NCBI GenBank assembly: GCA_044508625.1
Contig: JBIQHJ010000008.1
Location: 30,572-94,571 of the forward strand
DNA from: Castellaniella sp044508625
Lineage (GTDB): Bacteria; Pseudomonadota; Gammaproteobacteria; Burkholderiales; Burkholderiaceae_B
Direction: 5' to 3'
DNA: 64,000 bases
Shown here: in pieces, positions 18,492-27,513 of the stretch
Position numbering within the stretch: position 1 is the first letter of the stretch
Layout of the letters: the number at the start of each line of letters is the position of its first letter
Made by a program: the position numbers and the translations under genes
Notes under the pieces: model-generated
The model's database searches: none
Seen by the model: only the letters and a program-made list of their open reading frames with translations
What the model was told of the DNA's origin: nothing

Positions 18492-19118
18492 ATGGCACAA
18501 ATATTCGTCGTACACCCCGAGAACCCGCAATCCCGGCTGCTGCGGCAGGCGGGCGAGCTCCTTGCCGAGGGCGGCCTGGTGGCCGTGCCGACAGATTCCA
18601 GCTATGCCGTGGTGGCCAGGCTGGACGACAAGGCGGCGGCCGACGGGCTGCGCCGGCTGCGCGGCCTCGACGATCGCCACCACCTCACGCTGCTGTGCCG
18701 CGACCTGGCCGAGATCAGCCATTTCGCGCGCGTCGACAATACCCAGTACCGCCTGCTGAAAATGGCGACCCCGGGGCCGTGGACCTTCATCCTCGAGGCC
18801 ACGCGCGAGGTGCCGCGGCGGGTGTCCCACCCCTCGCGCAAGACCATCGGCATCCGCATCCCCGACCATCGCGTCGCCCTGGCGCTGATCGAGGCGGCGG
18901 GCTCGCCGCTGATGTCCACGACCCTGATCCCCCGCGACGAGGACCTGCCCCTGAACGACGCCCAAGAGATCTTCGCCCGCTACGAGCACGATCTCGCCGC
19001 GGTGGTCGACGGCGGGCCCTGCCCTTTCGAGGCGACCACGGTCATCGACCTGACCGGGCCCGTCCCCGAGGTGGTGCGCCGCGGGCGCGGCGACCCGGCG
19101 ACCCTGGGCCTGGCTTGA
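18492..19118 (+). CDS. YciO/YrdC/Sua5-family protein (threonylcarbamoyl-AMP synthase-like)
   Basis: The 208-residue protein belongs to the YrdC/YciO superfamily. Members of the TsaC branch make threonylcarbamoyl-AMP for the t6A37 modification of tRNA. The fold signature is visible as GGLVAVPTDSSYAVV, TPGPWTFIL and RKTIGIRIPDH. The residue pattern (VPTDSSYAV rather than PTET-YGLG) is nearer the YciO branch, whose function is less certain. The start ATG at 18492 (MAQIFVVHPE) matches YciO-type N-termini. Confidence 0.85.
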   Translation: MAQIFVVHPENPQSRLLRQAGELLAEGGLVAVPTDSSYAVVARLDDKAAADGLRRLRGLDDRHHLTLLCRDLAEISHFARVDNTQYRLLKMATPGPWTFILEATREVPRRVSHPSRKTIGIRIPDHRVALALIEAAGSPLMSTTLIPRDEDLPLNDAQEIFARYEHDLAAVVDGGPCPFEATTVIDLTGPVPEVVRRGRGDPATLGLA

Positions 19119-19176
19119 CATTCATGAATTCAGGGCTGGCGGAGCGGATTCCGGCGGCTGTCTCGCATGGAGCATC

Positions 19177-19833
19177 ATGGAATCCCTGATCCAGACGATC
19201 ACCGTCTACGCCTTGCCGGTCCTGTTCGGCATCACCCTGCACGAGGCGGCGCACGGCTACGTGGCGCGCATGTTCGGCGATCCGACGGCCTGGCAGGCCG
19301 GGCGGATCAGCCTCAACCCCCTGAGGCACATCGACCCGATGGGCACGGTGGTGGTCCCCATCGTGCTGCTGTTCGCCTCCAAGCTCATGGGCGGCGGCGG
19401 CCTGCTGTTCGGCTGGGCCAAGCCGGTGCCCGTGGACTGGGGCCGCCTGCGCCGCCCCAAGCGCGACATGCTCTGGGTGGCCCTGGCCGGCCCCGCCTCC
19501 AACCTGCTCATGGCCATCCTCTGGGCCGTCTCGCTGCGCCTGCTGGCCGAGACCGGGATGGCCACCGGCGAGGGGGATTTCTGGGTCCGCATGGCGATCG
19601 CGGGCGTGCAGGTCAACCTGATCCTGATGGCGCTGAACCTGGTCCCGCTGCCGCCCCTGGACGGGGGGCGCATCGTCTTCAGCCTGCTGCCCCCGCGGGC
19701 GGCCTGGCGGTACTCCCGGATCGAGCCCTACGGCCTGCTGATCCTGGTCGTGCTGATGTTCACCGGCGTGCTGTGGATCATCCTCCAGCCGCTGCTCGCC
19801 TTCGGGCAACTGGTCGTCAACGCGTTCCTGTGA
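19177..19833 (+). CDS. Site-2 protease family membrane metalloprotease (M50)
   Basis: The 218-residue integral membrane protein has the zinc-binding HEAAH motif in TM helix 1 (GITLHEAAHGYVARMFGD) and the third ligand region NLVPLPPLDGGRI, the LDG motif of M50 proteases. Compact members of this group, without a PDZ domain, are widespread near dapA in betaproteobacteria; their substrates are mostly unknown. Five to six hydrophobic segments are predicted. Confidence 0.88.
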   Translation: MESLIQTITVYALPVLFGITLHEAAHGYVARMFGDPTAWQAGRISLNPLRHIDPMGTVVVPIVLLFASKLMGGGGLLFGWAKPVPVDWGRLRRPKRDMLWVALAGPASNLLMAILWAVSLRLLAETGMATGEGDFWVRMAIAGVQVNLILMALNLVPLPPLDGGRIVFSLLPPRAAWRYSRIEPYGLLILVVLMFTGVLWIILQPLLAFGQLVVNAFL

Positions 19834-19843
19834 GCCCGGGCTA

Positions 19844-19872
19844 TTCATCCGGTACACTGGCAGCTTTATAAT
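19844..19872 (+). promoter_or_regulatory. Putative promoter of dapA-bamC
   Basis: TTCATC (19844-19849) and a perfect TATAAT (19867-19872) are separated by 17 bp and lie 45 bp upstream of the dapA start. The -10 is consensus and the -35 matches three of six positions. Confidence 0.55.
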
Positions 19873-19916
19873 CGGGGCCTCGTATCCCCAGACGCTCTCA
19901 GGAGGCAGCGCTCATC

Positions 19917-20819
19917 ATGGCCAGCTCGGATTCATCCTCCCCCGTTTTCCAGGGCAGCATGGTCGCTCTCGTGACGCCCATGCACCCCGATGGGCGACTG
20001 GACCTCGAGGCCTTCCGGAAACTCATCGACTGGCACGTCGAGCAAGGCACCGACGCCCTGGTGGTGGTCGGGACCTCGGGCGAGTCGCCCACCGTGACGG
20101 TCGACGAGCAAGCCGAGCTCATCGCGCTCGCGGTGCGCCATGCCGCCGGCCGGATCCCCGTGATCGCCGGCACCGGGGGCAACTCCACCGCCGAGGCGAT
20201 CGAGCTCTCGCGCCACGCCAAGGCGGCGGGGGCGGCGGCCGGCCTGTCCGTGGTGCCCTACTACAACAAGCCCACCCAGGAAGGCCTCTACCAGCATTTC
20301 CGCAGCGTGGCCGAGGCGGTCGACCTGCCGTGCATCCTGTACAACGTCCCCGGCCGCACCGTGGCCGACATGTCCAACGACACCATCCTGAGGCTGGCGC
20401 AGGTGCCCGGCATCATCGGCGTCAAGGACGCGACCGGCAACATCGCCCGGGGCGCCCAGCTCATCGCGGCGGCACCCGCGCATTTCCACGTGATCAGCGG
20501 CGACGATCCCACCGCCGCCGCCCTCATCCTGCTGGGCGGGCGCGGCAACATCTCGGTGACTGCCAACGTCGCCCCGCGCCTCATGCACGAGCTGTGCGCC
20601 GCCGCGCTGCGCGGCGACGTGCCCGAGACGCGCCGCCTCAACACGCGGCTGAGCGAGCTCAACCGCGTGCTGTTCCTCGAAGCCAACCCCATCCCCGTCA
20701 AGTGGGCGGTGGCCGAAATGGGCCTGATCCCGCTCGGCTACCGGCTGCCCCTGACGCCCCTGGACCCCCAGTACCGCGCCATCGTGCGCCAGGCTCTGAT
20801 TGATGCAGGTTCCCTCTGA
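19917..20819 (+). CDS. dapA: 4-Hydroxy-tetrahydrodipicolinate synthase
   Basis: DapA condenses pyruvate with aspartate semialdehyde, the committed step of diaminopimelate and lysine synthesis. The 300-residue protein is full-length and shows the Schiff-base lysine in IIGVKDATGN, the catalytic tyrosine in LYNVPGRT and the GTSGESPTV loop. bamC starts at the base following its stop, and the dapA-bamC pairing is conserved in proteobacteria. Confidence 0.96.
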   Translation: MASSDSSSPVFQGSMVALVTPMHPDGRLDLEAFRKLIDWHVEQGTDALVVVGTSGESPTVTVDEQAELIALAVRHAAGRIPVIAGTGGNSTAEAIELSRHAKAAGAAAGLSVVPYYNKPTQEGLYQHFRSVAEAVDLPCILYNVPGRTVADMSNDTILRLAQVPGIIGVKDATGNIARGAQLIAAAPAHFHVISGDDPTAAALILLGGRGNISVTANVAPRLMHELCAAALRGDVPETRRLNTRLSELNRVLFLEANPIPVKWAVAEMGLIPLGYRLPLTPLDPQYRAIVRQALIDAGSL

Positions 20820-21956
20820 ATGAAGATCACACGCACGCGGACCCCCTGGGTCCGGACGGCTCTCGGGCTGAGCCTGCTGATGCTGGCCGGCTGCTCCACG
20901 CTGGGACAGCTCACCGGCGACTCCGAATCGATCGAGTACAAGAGCACGGTCTCGGGCGACCCGCTCACCATCCCCCCCGACCTCACCAAGGCCAACCAGA
21001 GCCCCCACTACCAGGCGCCCGAAGGCACGGCGCGCCTGAGCGACTACACCGCCAGCCGCCAGGCGCAGGCCAACGCCGCGCCGGGCAGCCAGGTCCTGCC
21101 GCAGCAGGCCGGCATCGAGGTCATGCGGGACGGCACGCTGCGCTGGCTGGTCGTCGACCAGCCCGCCGAAAAGCTGTTCCCCAAGGTGATCGAGTTCTGG
21201 GGCGACCAGGGCTTCACCATCCAGTCACAGGATCCGCGCGCGGGGCTCATACAGACCGACTGGGCGGAAAACCGCGCCAAGATCCCCGAGGGCTGGCTGC
21301 GCAGCGCCCTGGGCAACATCATCGACCAGGTGTTCGACAGCGGCGAGCGTGACCGCTTCACGACCCGCATGGAGCGCGTCAGCGGCAGGACCGAGATCTA
21401 CATCAGCCACCAGCACATGGAGGAAACGCCCACCAGCGACGGGACGGGCTTCAAGTGGGTGTTCGCCAAGGAGGATCCGGGCCTCAACGCCGCCATGCTG
21501 GCGCGCCTGATGGTCTACCTCGGCACGAGCGAGCAGCAGGCGCAGGCCAAGCTGAGCGCCGCCGAAAAGAGCCCCGGCGCGGTGGCGGCGGCGCAGCTCG
21601 GGGCCGGCGAGGCCTCCCTGCGCCTGAACGAGCCCTTCGACCGGGCGTGGCGGCGCGTGGGCGTGGCCATCGACTCGGCGCGCTTCACGGTCGAGGACCG
21701 CAACCGCGAGCAGGGCGACTACTACATCCGCTACCTGGACACGGATACGGGCGAAAAGATCGAGCAGCAAAACATGTTCGGCCGGCTGTTCGGCTCGCGC
21801 AACACCGCCGAGCCGCTCAAGCTCCGCATCCACGTCGCCCAGGAGGGCTCGGCCGCCGTGGTTTCCGTGCTCGATGCGGCGGGCCAGCCCAAGACCGACG
21901 CCACCGCCCAGCGCATCATCTCGGTGCTGTCCAAGCACCTGAACGAGACCCGCTGA
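20820..21956 (+). CDS. bamC: Outer membrane protein assembly factor BamC (NlpB)
   Basis: BamC is a lipoprotein of the BAM complex that inserts beta-barrel proteins in the outer membrane. The 378-residue protein has a lipoprotein signal ending in LMLAGC, the conserved disordered N-terminal segment with DPLTIPPDLT, and two helix-grip domains. It abuts dapA without a gap. A large GC hairpin lies 20 bp after the stop. Confidence 0.92.
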   Translation: MKITRTRTPWVRTALGLSLLMLAGCSTLGQLTGDSESIEYKSTVSGDPLTIPPDLTKANQSPHYQAPEGTARLSDYTASRQAQANAAPGSQVLPQQAGIEVMRDGTLRWLVVDQPAEKLFPKVIEFWGDQGFTIQSQDPRAGLIQTDWAENRAKIPEGWLRSALGNIIDQVFDSGERDRFTTRMERVSGRTEIYISHQHMEETPTSDGTGFKWVFAKEDPGLNAAMLARLMVYLGTSEQQAQAKLSAAEKSPGAVAAAQLGAGEASLRLNEPFDRAWRRVGVAIDSARFTVEDRNREQGDYYIRYLDTDTGEKIEQQNMFGRLFGSRNTAEPLKLRIHVAQEGSAAVVSVLDAAGQPKTDATAQRIISVLSKHLNETR

Positions 21957-21975
21957 GGGGCTGCCGGGGGCCGGA

Positions 21976-21999
21976 GGGGCGGGCCGCGCGGCCCGCCCC
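21976..21999 (+). terminator. GC hairpin after bamC
   Basis: A perfect palindrome with 10-bp arms (GGGGCGGGCC and its complement) around a GCGC centre begins 20 bp after the bamC stop. It has no T-run, so it may act as a transcript-end stabiliser or a Rho-assisted stop rather than a classic intrinsic terminator. Confidence 0.45.
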
Positions 22000-22048
22000 T
22001 GCCGCGGGCGTATGATGGACGCTGTCCCATCCCCTCAGGAGCCTCTTC

Positions 22049-23263
22049 ATGAATCCCCCACGGCGCGATCCCGCGAACCATCCCGGCTGGCATCAGGAAA
22101 CCACGGTGCTGCACGGCGACGGGGCGCTCGCGACGGATGCCGCGGTCGTCGCGCCCATCCACTACAGCGCCACCTTCCGCGCCGAGACCGCCGAGCAGTT
22201 CGCCGAGATCTCCACCACGCCCCGCCCCGCGAACTTCTACACGCGCCACGGCAATCCCGTGCACAAGCGCGTCGAGGCCATCCTCGCCGAACTCGAGGGC
22301 ACCGAGACCGCGCTGCTGACCGGCTCGGGCATGGGCGCCATCTGCACCACCGTCCTCGCGCTGCTCAAGGCCGGTGACCACGTCGTGGCCCAGAAACGCC
22401 ACTACATGAGCACCTCCAAGCTGTTTTCCGAGATCCTGCCGCGCTACGGCGTGGAGGCGAGCTTCTTCGACCAGACCGACCTGGACGAGCTGCGCGCCGT
22501 GCTGCGCCCGGACACCCGGCTGATCATGCTCGAGACGCCGGTGAACCCGTCCCTGTCGATCACCGACCTGGCGGCGGTCGCCGCCCTGGCGCGCGAGCGC
22601 GGCATCCTGACGATCGCCGACAACACCTTCGCCTCGCCGCTGAACCAGCGGCCGCACGACCTGGGGATCGACATCGTGGTGCACAGCGCGACGAAGTACC
22701 TGGGCGGCCACCACGACCTGATGGCGGGGGCGATCTGCTGCGGCGAGACCCTGGCCGAGCGCATCTGGACCATGCACGTGACGCTGGGCGCGGTGCTCTC
22801 GCCCATGGACGCCTGGCTGCTGCTGCGCGGGCTGCGCACCCTGCCGCTGCGCATGGAGCGCATCAACGCCAACGCGCTGGCCCTGGCGCAATGGCTGGAG
22901 GCGCGGCCCGAGGTCGAAAAGGTGTACTACCCGGGCCTGGCCAGCCATCCCCAGCACGCGCTCGCGGCGCGCCAGATGAAGGGCTACGGGGCCGTGGTGG
23001 CGTATTCCCTGCGCGGGGGCTTCGACGCCACCCAGCGCTTCGTCTCGGCGCTGCGGCTGGCGACGCAGGCCGTCAGCCTCGGCGGGGTCGAGACCCTCGC
23101 CGTGCACACCGCCTCGATGTGGGCCAGCTCGATGACCGAGGCCGACATGCGGGCGGCCGGCATCGAGCCGAACTTCGTGCGCATGTCGGTGGGCGTGGAG
23201 CACGTCGAGGACCTGAAGGCGGACCTCGCGCAGGCGCTGGAGCGGGCCTCGGGGGCGACCTGA
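22049..23263 (+). CDS. Cys/Met-metabolism PLP-dependent enzyme (gamma-lyase/trans-sulfuration family)
   Basis: The 404-residue protein is a fold-type I PLP enzyme of the cystathionine/methionine gamma-lyase family. Visible features are YTRHGNPVHKRVEA, the PLP ring-stacking region TGSGMGAI, the aspartate in TIADNTFASP and the lysine in SATKYLGGHHDL. Members act on methionine, cystathionine or O-acyl-homoserine, and the sequence alone does not settle which. It is a single gene between bamC and a two-component system. Confidence 0.88.
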   Translation: MNPPRRDPANHPGWHQETTVLHGDGALATDAAVVAPIHYSATFRAETAEQFAEISTTPRPANFYTRHGNPVHKRVEAILAELEGTETALLTGSGMGAICTTVLALLKAGDHVVAQKRHYMSTSKLFSEILPRYGVEASFFDQTDLDELRAVLRPDTRLIMLETPVNPSLSITDLAAVAALARERGILTIADNTFASPLNQRPHDLGIDIVVHSATKYLGGHHDLMAGAICCGETLAERIWTMHVTLGAVLSPMDAWLLLRGLRTLPLRMERINANALALAQWLEARPEVEKVYYPGLASHPQHALAARQMKGYGAVVAYSLRGGFDATQRFVSALRLATQAVSLGGVETLAVHTASMWASSMTEADMRAAGIEPNFVRMSVGVEHVEDLKADLAQALERASGAT

Positions 23264-23293
23264 ACCCCTGACATCCGCACCGGCTATCGCATC

Positions 23294-24019
23294 ATGAACG
23301 GCGAGCGCATCCTGATCGTCGAGGACGAGCCGACGATCGCGGAGAACCTCTATGACTATCTGGAGCACCAGGGGTTCGCCCCGGACGCGGCCTATGACGG
23401 TCACGGCGCCATGGCCATGCTGCGCACGGCGGGCTTCGAGGCAATGGTGCTGGATCTGGGCCTGCCGGGCATGGGCGGCATGGACCTGCTGCGCGCCATG
23501 CAGCACGACAGGCGCCTGTGGTGCCCGGTGCTGGTCTTGACGGCCAGGGATCGCATGGCGGACAAGCTTCTCGCCTTCGAGCATGGCGCCGACGACTACC
23601 TGATCAAGCCCTTTGCGCTGGCGGAGGTCGCGGCGCGCCTGCGGGTGCTGCTGCGCCGCGGGCGCGGGCCGCGACCGCAAGCCACGGCATTCGGCGACCT
23701 CGCATATGATCCGGGCAGACATGCGGCCACGATCCATGGACGGCCCCTGCCGCTGCCGCGCAAGTCGGTGCTGCTACTCGAACTGCTGCTGGAGGCCTCA
23801 GGCCGTCCGGTGCCCCAGGCGCGTCTGAGGGACGCGCTGTGGCCACAGGGGCCGCCTTCCACCCGGGCCTTGAGCGATCAAGTGCACCTGCTGCGCCGCC
23901 ACCTGCGCGAGGCCGGCGGCCCCAGGATCATCGCCATCCCCGGGCACGGGTGGCGGCTGGCAGACGCCGCGGTGGACACCCCGGATGGGGCGCACCAGGA
24001 TCACCCATCCGGGGGATAA
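23294..24019 (+). CDS. OmpR-type response regulator
   Basis: The 241-residue protein has a receiver domain (ILIVEDEPTIAENL, phosphoacceptor Asp in VLDLGLPGMGG, Lys in LIKPFALAEV) and a winged-helix DNA-binding domain (RALSDQVHLLRRHLRE). It is followed 5 bp later by its sensor kinase. The signal and target genes are not evident; the adjacent ICMT-like methyltransferase gene is a possible target. Confidence 0.9.
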   Translation: MNGERILIVEDEPTIAENLYDYLEHQGFAPDAAYDGHGAMAMLRTAGFEAMVLDLGLPGMGGMDLLRAMQHDRRLWCPVLVLTARDRMADKLLAFEHGADDYLIKPFALAEVAARLRVLLRRGRGPRPQATAFGDLAYDPGRHAATIHGRPLPLPRKSVLLLELLLEASGRPVPQARLRDALWPQGPPSTRALSDQVHLLRRHLREAGGPRIIAIPGHGWRLADAAVDTPDGAHQDHPSGG

Positions 24020-24024
24020 AGGCC

Positions 24025-25362
24025 ATGCGCTCGATCTCTCTTGCCAGCCGCGTGACCTGGGCTCTGACCGGATCGGTCGCATTGTTCCTGCTCGTCATCT
24101 GCCTGCTCGCCTACGAAGCATTTGCCCGCATGGAGGACAACCTGGTCGACGACGTCCTGGCCGGACAGGTGCAGGCCCTGCGCCACGACCTGTCGATCGG
24201 CGAAGGCGCCGCCGCCTTGGCGTCGCGGACGGGCGGCGACGAACGGATCCAGGCGTGGGTGCTGCCGGCCGACGTGCCACCGCCGGAAGGCGATCTGTTT
24301 GCCCAGGGCGCCGGTGCGCGCGAGGTCCATCGCCAGGGTCGAACCTGGCATACCTGGGTCGAAACCGTTGCCCAGGGCCGGCTATATGTCCGCTACGACG
24401 CCACAGCGCACGAAGACCGCGTGCGGGCGTTCGGCGGCATACTGGCGGGCGGGGCGGCGGCGGCCATCGGGTGCGCGTGGCTGCTGGCACGCCTGCTGGC
24501 GCGGCGTGCCGTGGCACCCATCCGCATCGTCTCCGAGCGCCTGTCCTCCTGGAGCCGCGGCGGCGCGGACGCGCCCACCGCACGCGGCGACGAAGCCGCC
24601 CAGTTGCTCGACGCATTCAACCGCATCCAGGACCACGTCGACCGCTCGATGGCGCTCGAGCGGCAGTTCGCCGCAAACCTCAGCCATGAGCTGCGCACGC
24701 CATTGGCCGCCTTGCGCTCGGATGTCGAGATGGCCTTGCTGGAAGCGTCACCGGACTCGTCGCTGCGCGCAAGACTGCAGCGCATGCTGGCCCAGGTCGA
24801 CGCGGCTGCCGACAGCCTGTCGGGCGCCGTCGCAATGAACAGCGCCGATCCCAGCCGGATCGAGGACGTGGACCTGGCCGGCGCCCTGACCGAAGCGTGG
24901 TTCGCCATGCAGCCCGCGGCCCAGGCGCGGGGGCTCACGCTGCTGAACCGGATCCCGCCTGGGCGCTCCTGCCGGCTCGATCCCTACGCCCTGCTCATCG
25001 TGCTGCGGAACCTGCTGCGCAACGCGATCGAGCACGCCGCGCCGGCCACGCTGACCATCAGCCTCGAGGAGCCGGCGATCCTGCGGCTCCGCGATGACGG
25101 CCCGGGCATTCCGGCCGATCGGCTCGCCAGGCTGCAGGAGTGGCGCGAGGGCCGGGCGGACTTGAAGTCCGACGGCCGGATCGGGCCGGCCGGCCTGGGG
25201 CTGGCGATCGCGCAAAGAGTCTGCGACCTGCAAGGCTGGGAGCTGACCATCGCCTCCTCGCATGGTGGTCCGTCCAGTTGGACGGAATTCCGCTTGAGCC
25301 TCCCCCCCGGCAACCCTCACGGCCCGAATTTTGTTTCAGCTTCCGGTCAGCAGGATTCGTAG
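24025..25362 (+). CDS. Membrane sensor histidine kinase
   Basis: The 445-residue kinase has TM1 at about residues 12-33, a periplasmic domain of about 100 residues, TM2 at about 135-155, HAMP, a HisKA box FAANLSHELRTPLAAL, and an HATPase domain with N-box RNLLRNAIEHA and G-boxes DDGPGIP and GLGLAIA. It is paired with the upstream regulator. The start ATG at 24025 (MRSISLASRV) leads straight into TM1. The periplasmic sensor is not of a type I recognise. Confidence 0.9.
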   Translation: MRSISLASRVTWALTGSVALFLLVICLLAYEAFARMEDNLVDDVLAGQVQALRHDLSIGEGAAALASRTGGDERIQAWVLPADVPPPEGDLFAQGAGAREVHRQGRTWHTWVETVAQGRLYVRYDATAHEDRVRAFGGILAGGAAAAIGCAWLLARLLARRAVAPIRIVSERLSSWSRGGADAPTARGDEAAQLLDAFNRIQDHVDRSMALERQFAANLSHELRTPLAALRSDVEMALLEASPDSSLRARLQRMLAQVDAAADSLSGAVAMNSADPSRIEDVDLAGALTEAWFAMQPAAQARGLTLLNRIPPGRSCRLDPYALLIVLRNLLRNAIEHAAPATLTISLEEPAILRLRDDGPGIPADRLARLQEWREGRADLKSDGRIGPAGLGLAIAQRVCDLQGWELTIASSHGGPSSWTEFRLSLPPGNPHGPNFVSASGQQDS

Positions 25363-25414
25363 GTTTTTCGAAGGCCGTGGCGCTAAGGTTCCCAGGGTAG
25401 CCAACGGAGGCCCC

Positions 25415-26095
25415 ATGCCGAACCCTGTGTTTTTCTTCAAGCCCGCGAAGATGCGGGCGGACGCCCCACGCCTCGATCTCGTCTGGGCGCGCCTGGCGCA
25501 GGCCCAGGCCCGGCGCCGCCATGCGCTCACCATCCTGGGCGCGGCGGCCGTCCTGGCATCGCCATGGGTGGCATCGGCATGGCCGCAAACCGGCTGGGTC
25601 AACCAGGGCCTGGAATGGCTGGGATTGGGGCTGATGCTCCTGGCGCTGCTCGGCCGCAGCGCCTGCATGCTGTATCTTGGCGGCCGCAAGGGGGCCGAAT
25701 TGATTGCAGACGGCCCCTACTCTGTCAGCCGCAATCCGCTGTATGTCTTCTCGATCCTGGCGGTGCTGGGAATCGGCCTGCAGACGGGCAGCCTCACGGT
25801 GGGACTGGCTCTGGCCCTGGCGGCATTCGCGATATTCCGCTGGATCGTGGCCGAGGAGGAATGCCTGCTGCGCACGGCCTTCGGCGCCGACTACGAGGCC
25901 TATTGCGCCCGCGTCCCGCGCTTTGGCCCGCGCCCCGGCCTCTGGCGCTCGCCGCGGCGAATCACCGTGGACCTGCCCGGAGTCTGGAAAACCGTGCGTG
26001 ATGCGCTGCCCTATTTCCTGTCGATTCCTCTGTTCGAGGCGATCGAGGCGGCCCAGGACGCCGGCTGGGTGCACGTCCGGCTGTTGCTCTTTTGA
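25415..26095 (+). CDS. Isoprenylcysteine carboxyl methyltransferase-like membrane protein
   Basis: The 226-residue protein has four to five hydrophobic helices and the PEMT/ICMT C-terminal signature with GPYSVSRNPLYVF and EEECLLRTAFGADYEAYCARVPRF. This is typical of bacterial ICMT-family methyltransferases that use S-adenosylmethionine on lipid-like or small substrates, with targets usually unknown. It starts 52 bp after the kinase gene and could belong to that operon. Confidence 0.82.
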   Translation: MPNPVFFFKPAKMRADAPRLDLVWARLAQAQARRRHALTILGAAAVLASPWVASAWPQTGWVNQGLEWLGLGLMLLALLGRSACMLYLGGRKGAELIADGPYSVSRNPLYVFSILAVLGIGLQTGSLTVGLALALAAFAIFRWIVAEEECLLRTAFGADYEAYCARVPRFGPRPGLWRSPRRITVDLPGVWKTVRDALPYFLSIPLFEAIEAAQDAGWVHVRLLLF

Positions 26096-26100
26096 AACCA

Positions 26101-26177
26101 TGGCCCGCCCTGCAGGATTCGAACCTGCGGCCTACGGCTTAGAAGGCCGTTGCTCTATCCAACTGAGCTAAGGGCGG
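26101..26177 (-). tRNA. tRNA-Arg (anticodon TCT)
   Basis: The reverse strand gives a 77-nt cloverleaf with acceptor CCGCCCT/AGGGCGG, D-arm GCTCAGTTGGATAGAGC, anticodon stem ACGGC/GCCGT with loop CTTCTAA (anticodon TCT), T-arm GCAGG-TTCGAAT-CCTGC and an encoded CCA. It lies convergent with the methyltransferase gene. Confidence 0.96.
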
Positions 26178-26265
26178 GACGCATCGCGGCATTGTCACAC
26201 CGGGAAACCGGCATTTTAGCGCGCAAGTGCTAAAGTTCCGTCCAGTACCGTCATCGAGGCCCAGC

Positions 26266-27510
26266 ATGCCGCCCATGCCCATGATCCACGTCCTGTTCCG
26301 CACCCTGACCCGGCGCCTGCCGGCCCTCTGGCTGGCCGTCGCCCTCCTCCCGCCGGCGCATGCCGGCATCGTGTACCGCCTGACGCAGCCCAGCGTCCAC
26401 GCCGGCGAGGCGATCGAGCTGCAAGGCGTGATCTTCAACGATACGGGCAGCGCCCTGACGGTCACGCCGCCGCGCACGCTCGAGGCCGGCCTGCAGGATG
26501 CCTCCGGCCGCTCGCGCAGCCTGAGCTTCACCCTGGCCAGCCCGCCCGACACGATCGTGCTGCCGGCCAACACATTCGCGCAGATCGCCTGGACCGCCAC
26601 GGCCCCCGAGGCCGTCCGCGGCCTGCAGCGCCTGCGCATCGAGGACCAGCCCGCCTCCGCGCTGGCGCTGGACGTGGTGGACGGCAAGGGCGGCGGGGCC
26701 CCGCTGCTGGCGGGCGCGGCCGCCCCCGCGGCCGCGGCGGGGACGGCGACGGCCGCGCCCCCCGCCGTCCCGCCGGGCGAGCCGACGCCCTTCGACAGGT
26801 TCCGCAATGCGATCTCGCCCTACGAGCCCATCTATTTCATCGTCGGCAACCGCGACGGCGCGGATGCGCGCTTTCAGCTCAGCTTCAAGTACCGGCTGCT
26901 CAGCCCCGACGATCCCGCCCGCGCGAGCTTCATGGACCACTGGTATTTCGGCTACACGCAGACCTCGCTCTGGGACCTGCATTCGGACTCCATCCCCTTC
27001 GTCGACACCACCTACAATCCCAGCCTGTTCTGGAGCCGGGACGTGCTGTGGGAATCCCCGTCGCGCGACTGGTGGGTGGGCCTGAACGCGGGCTATGATC
27101 ATCTGTCCAACGGCAAGAACGACGAGGATTCCCGCTCGCTCAACGACCTGTACGTGCAGCCCTCGCTCAACTACCGCTTCGAGGGCGGCAGCGCGCTGAC
27201 CTTCATGCCCCGGTTCAAGTACTACGTCACGACGGACGCCGACATGCGCTATCCCGACTACCTGGGCCGCATCGACTGGAAGCTGCGCTGGGCCCAGGAC
27301 GACGGCCTGTCGCTCACCGGCCTCTACCGCCAGGGCTCCGAAGGCCGCAACGCCACGCAGATCGAGGCCGCCTGGCCGCTGCGCCGCACCTTCCTCCACA
27401 TGAACGGCTACCTGTACGCGCAATACTTCCGCGGATACGGCGAGACCCTGCTCGGCTACCAGCAGAAATCCGATCCGGTGGTCCGCTTCGGCATCGCCCT
27501 CGTGCCCTGA
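26266..27510 (+). CDS. pldA: Outer membrane phospholipase A
   Basis: PldA (OMPLA) is an outer-membrane beta-barrel hydrolase of phospholipids. The C-terminal barrel domain (residues about 170-414) shows the catalytic pair in YDHLSNGKND (His and Ser two residues apart), the conserved YEPIYFIVGN and alternating amphipathic strands ending in a hydrophobic C-terminus. A signal peptide ends near PPAHAG. An N-terminal periplasmic domain of about 130 residues precedes the barrel and ends in an Ala-rich linker, which E. coli PldA lacks. Three in-frame ATGs (26266, 26275, 26281) are possible starts. Confidence 0.88.
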   Translation: MPPMPMIHVLFRTLTRRLPALWLAVALLPPAHAGIVYRLTQPSVHAGEAIELQGVIFNDTGSALTVTPPRTLEAGLQDASGRSRSLSFTLASPPDTIVLPANTFAQIAWTATAPEAVRGLQRLRIEDQPASALALDVVDGKGGGAPLLAGAAAPAAAAGTATAAPPAVPPGEPTPFDRFRNAISPYEPIYFIVGNRDGADARFQLSFKYRLLSPDDPARASFMDHWYFGYTQTSLWDLHSDSIPFVDTTYNPSLFWSRDVLWESPSRDWWVGLNAGYDHLSNGKNDEDSRSLNDLYVQPSLNYRFEGGSALTFMPRFKYYVTTDADMRYPDYLGRIDWKLRWAQDDGLSLTGLYRQGSEGRNATQIEAAWPLRRTFLHMNGYLYAQYFRGYGETLLGYQQKSDPVVRFGIALVP

Positions 27511-27513
27511 GCC